The position numbers were made by a program, and so were the translations under genes. DNA of 13,841 nucleotides from Spirochaetota bacterium (lineage in GTDB: Bacteria > Spirochaetota > Spirochaetia > DTKZ01). Shown here piece after piece: positions 12,926 to 13,841 of the stretch. Where the stretch lies: NCBI GenBank assembly GCA_029562045.1, contig JAKQWJ010000273.1, positions 1-13,841 of the forward strand, given 5' to 3'. Within the stretch, counting starts at the first letter, position 1. The number at the start of each line of letters is the position of its first letter. Under the pieces are notes generated by a model, which was not told where the DNA came from, ran no database searches, and saw nothing but the letters and a program-made list of their open reading frames with translations.

Positions 12926-13650
12926 GGGGCCCCTCCCTCCCGAACGCCGCGGCGGTATGCGCAAAAGAGTTTGACGGCAAACCCCGCCGCCACACCCACC
13001 GCAGCGGCGGCGACGAGCCCGAGCTTGTGGGGAAGCCCCTGGGCGGCCAGGGCCGCCGCCCCCGCGGCGACGGCGGCGGTCAGCATGGAGGGGTTCCGCA
13101 GATAGGGCACCAGCATGCCGATAAAGGTGACCGGCATGGCGAAGTCCAGCCCCCACTGGGCGGCGCCGGGGATCAGGTTGCCGAAGAGGGCCCCCGCCAG
13201 GGAGGCGGCCTGCCAGTTCCCGTACATGGCCAGGGCCGAGCCCAGGTAGTAATAATGCCGGGTATCCGGATCTCCTCCGTCGCCGTAGCGGGGGGCCGCC
13301 ACCGCGAAGGTCTCGTCGGTGAGCAGGAAGGCCATCAGGGCCTTCAGCGGGCCCGGAAGCCCCCGAACCCCCGGGGCCAGAGTCGCCGAGTAGAGGAGGT
13401 GCCGCAGATTGACCACGAAGGTGGTGAGGAGGACGACTCCCGGGGCCGCCCCGGCGGCGAAGAGCCCCAGGGCGATGAACTGGGCGGACCCGGCGAAAAC
13501 CACCAGGGACAGGGCCATGGTCTGCCCCAGAGAAAGACCGTTCTTCACCGCCAGGGTCCCGAAGATGATGCCGAAGGGAAGGGCCCCGACGATGAGGGGG
13601 ACGGTGTCCCGGGCGCCGGCCAGGAATTCACGCTTCTTCAGAGATGCCAT
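12922..13650 (-). CDS. azlC: AzlC-type branched-chain amino acid export subunit
   Basis: 242 aa inner-membrane protein of the AzlC/YgaZ family. Family landmarks are VPLIVGALPFGIIFGTLA (17-34), FAGSAQFIALGL (52-63), VVNLRHLLYSATLAP (79-93), LTDETFAVA (110-118) and LIPGAAQWGLDFAMP. About six to seven membrane helices are expected. It works with AzlD to export branched-chain amino acids. The ATG at 13650 lacks a Shine-Dalgarno and a -10-like box ends 6 nt upstream. First gene of an azlC-azlD-helicase row. Confidence 0.9.
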   Translation of the reverse strand: MASLKKREFLAGARDTVPLIVGALPFGIIFGTLAVKNGLSLGQTMALSLVVFAGSAQFIALGLFAAGAAPGVVLLTTFVVNLRHLLYSATLAPGVRGLPGPLKALMAFLLTDETFAVAAPRYGDGGDPDTRHYYYLGSALAMYGNWQAASLAGALFGNLIPGAAQWGLDFAMPVTFIGMLVPYLRNPSMLTAAVAAGAAALAAQGLPHKLGLVAAAAVGVAAGFAVKLFCAYRRGVREGGAP

Positions 13651-13656
13651 GCCCTA

Positions 13657-13685
13657 TCAATAACAGAAATCCGCCGAAAAGTCAG
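13657..13685 (-). promoter_or_regulatory. Possible leaderless promoter of azlC
   Basis: Minus-strand CTGACT (13685-13680, 4 of 6), 17-bp spacer, TATTGA (13662-13657, 3 of 6), then 6 nt to the ATG. The -10 is weak; the call rests mainly on geometry shared with galM and the SEC-C gene. Confidence 0.3.
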
Positions 13686-13691
13686 GCGGGC

Positions 13692-13722
13692 AAAAAAGCG
13701 GCGCCCCGGCGGGGCGCCGCTT
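13692..13722 (-). terminator. Strong intrinsic terminator of the right-edge gene
   Basis: GCGGCGCCCC (13698-13707) pairs with GGGGCGCCGC (13711-13720) over a GGC loop. On the minus strand a run of six T follows (13697-13692). It separates the edge gene from azlC. Confidence 0.92.
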
Positions 13723-13743
13723 CGTGCGTCACGGACCGCGGCG

Positions 13744-13841
13744 TTAGAACCCCCAGGCCGCCGCGATGTTCAGGTAGAAGATCGGGGCCCAGGCCGGTCC
13801 CCCGCCGGAGTCAGAGCTCCACCGCCCGCCCCGTCCGGGCA
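13744..13841 (-). CDS. C-terminal end of a probable outer-membrane beta-barrel protein (partial)
   Basis: The last 31 codons of a minus-strand gene that enters from the right edge and stops with TAA at 13744-13746. The end reads APIFYLNIAAAWGF: alternating hydrophobic residues, aromatics and a terminal Phe, the usual last strand of an outer-membrane barrel recognised by BamA. A strong terminator 22 nt downstream confirms that a real gene ends here. Too little is visible to name the family. Confidence 0.55.
   Translation of the reverse strand, partial: PGRGGRWSSDSGGGPAWAPIFYLNIAAAWGF

Overview
The window is GC-rich DNA with compact bacterial gene organisation. It most resembles a high-GC member of the Spirochaetota. 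The hints are a short sigma factor whose region 2 looks like spirochaete versions, a groES with no groEL beside it, a TPR-like SEC-C protein, and a JAB-DinG fusion helicase. This placement rests on remembered similarity and is an inference. TGA, TAA and TAG all serve as ordinary stops here, so the code is standard apart from one selenocysteine codon.

Layout. From 1 to 1762 the minus strand carries a conserved protein of unknown function, interrupted by an in-frame amber codon near the left edge, preceded by an SDF-family symporter with a clean promoter. From 1941 to 4510 the plus strand carries a secreted papain-like protease with three FN3-like domains and an odd Phe/Asp-rich tail. It overlaps a hypoxanthine/uracil-DNA glycosylase. 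From 4737 to 6268 a B12-dependent methionine synthase activation-domain protein (minus) diverges from a selenocysteine peroxiredoxin (plus); the UGA sits at the peroxidatic position and is followed by a SECIS-like hairpin. From 6467 to 9368 three minus-strand genes follow: galM, an alternative sigma-70-type factor behind a textbook sigma-54 promoter, and a SEC-C protein. groES (9510-9779) diverges from the last. From 9895 to 13650 the minus strand carries azlC, azlD and a JAB/RadC-like-DinG fusion helicase in a tightly coupled row. At the right edge is the C-terminus of a probable outer-membrane protein.

How the genes relate. There is no single pathway; these are mostly housekeeping and stress genes: peroxide defence, base excision and helicase repair, protein folding, sigma-factor control, and amino-acid transport in and out. 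Two expression styles are visible. Symporter, protease, peroxiredoxin, groES and sigma factor have good Shine-Dalgarno sequences. In contrast galM, the SEC-C gene, azlC and the methionine-synthase-activation gene lack one and have a -10-like box only 6-8 nt before the ATG, which suggests leaderless mRNAs.

Most interesting points: the 1-Sec peroxiredoxin with no resolving Cys in its body, the sigma-54 promoter in front of a second sigma factor, the JAB-DinG fusion, the FF-repeat tail of the protease, the amber codon inside the first gene, and a 42-bp perfect AT-rich palindrome at the end of the helicase gene.
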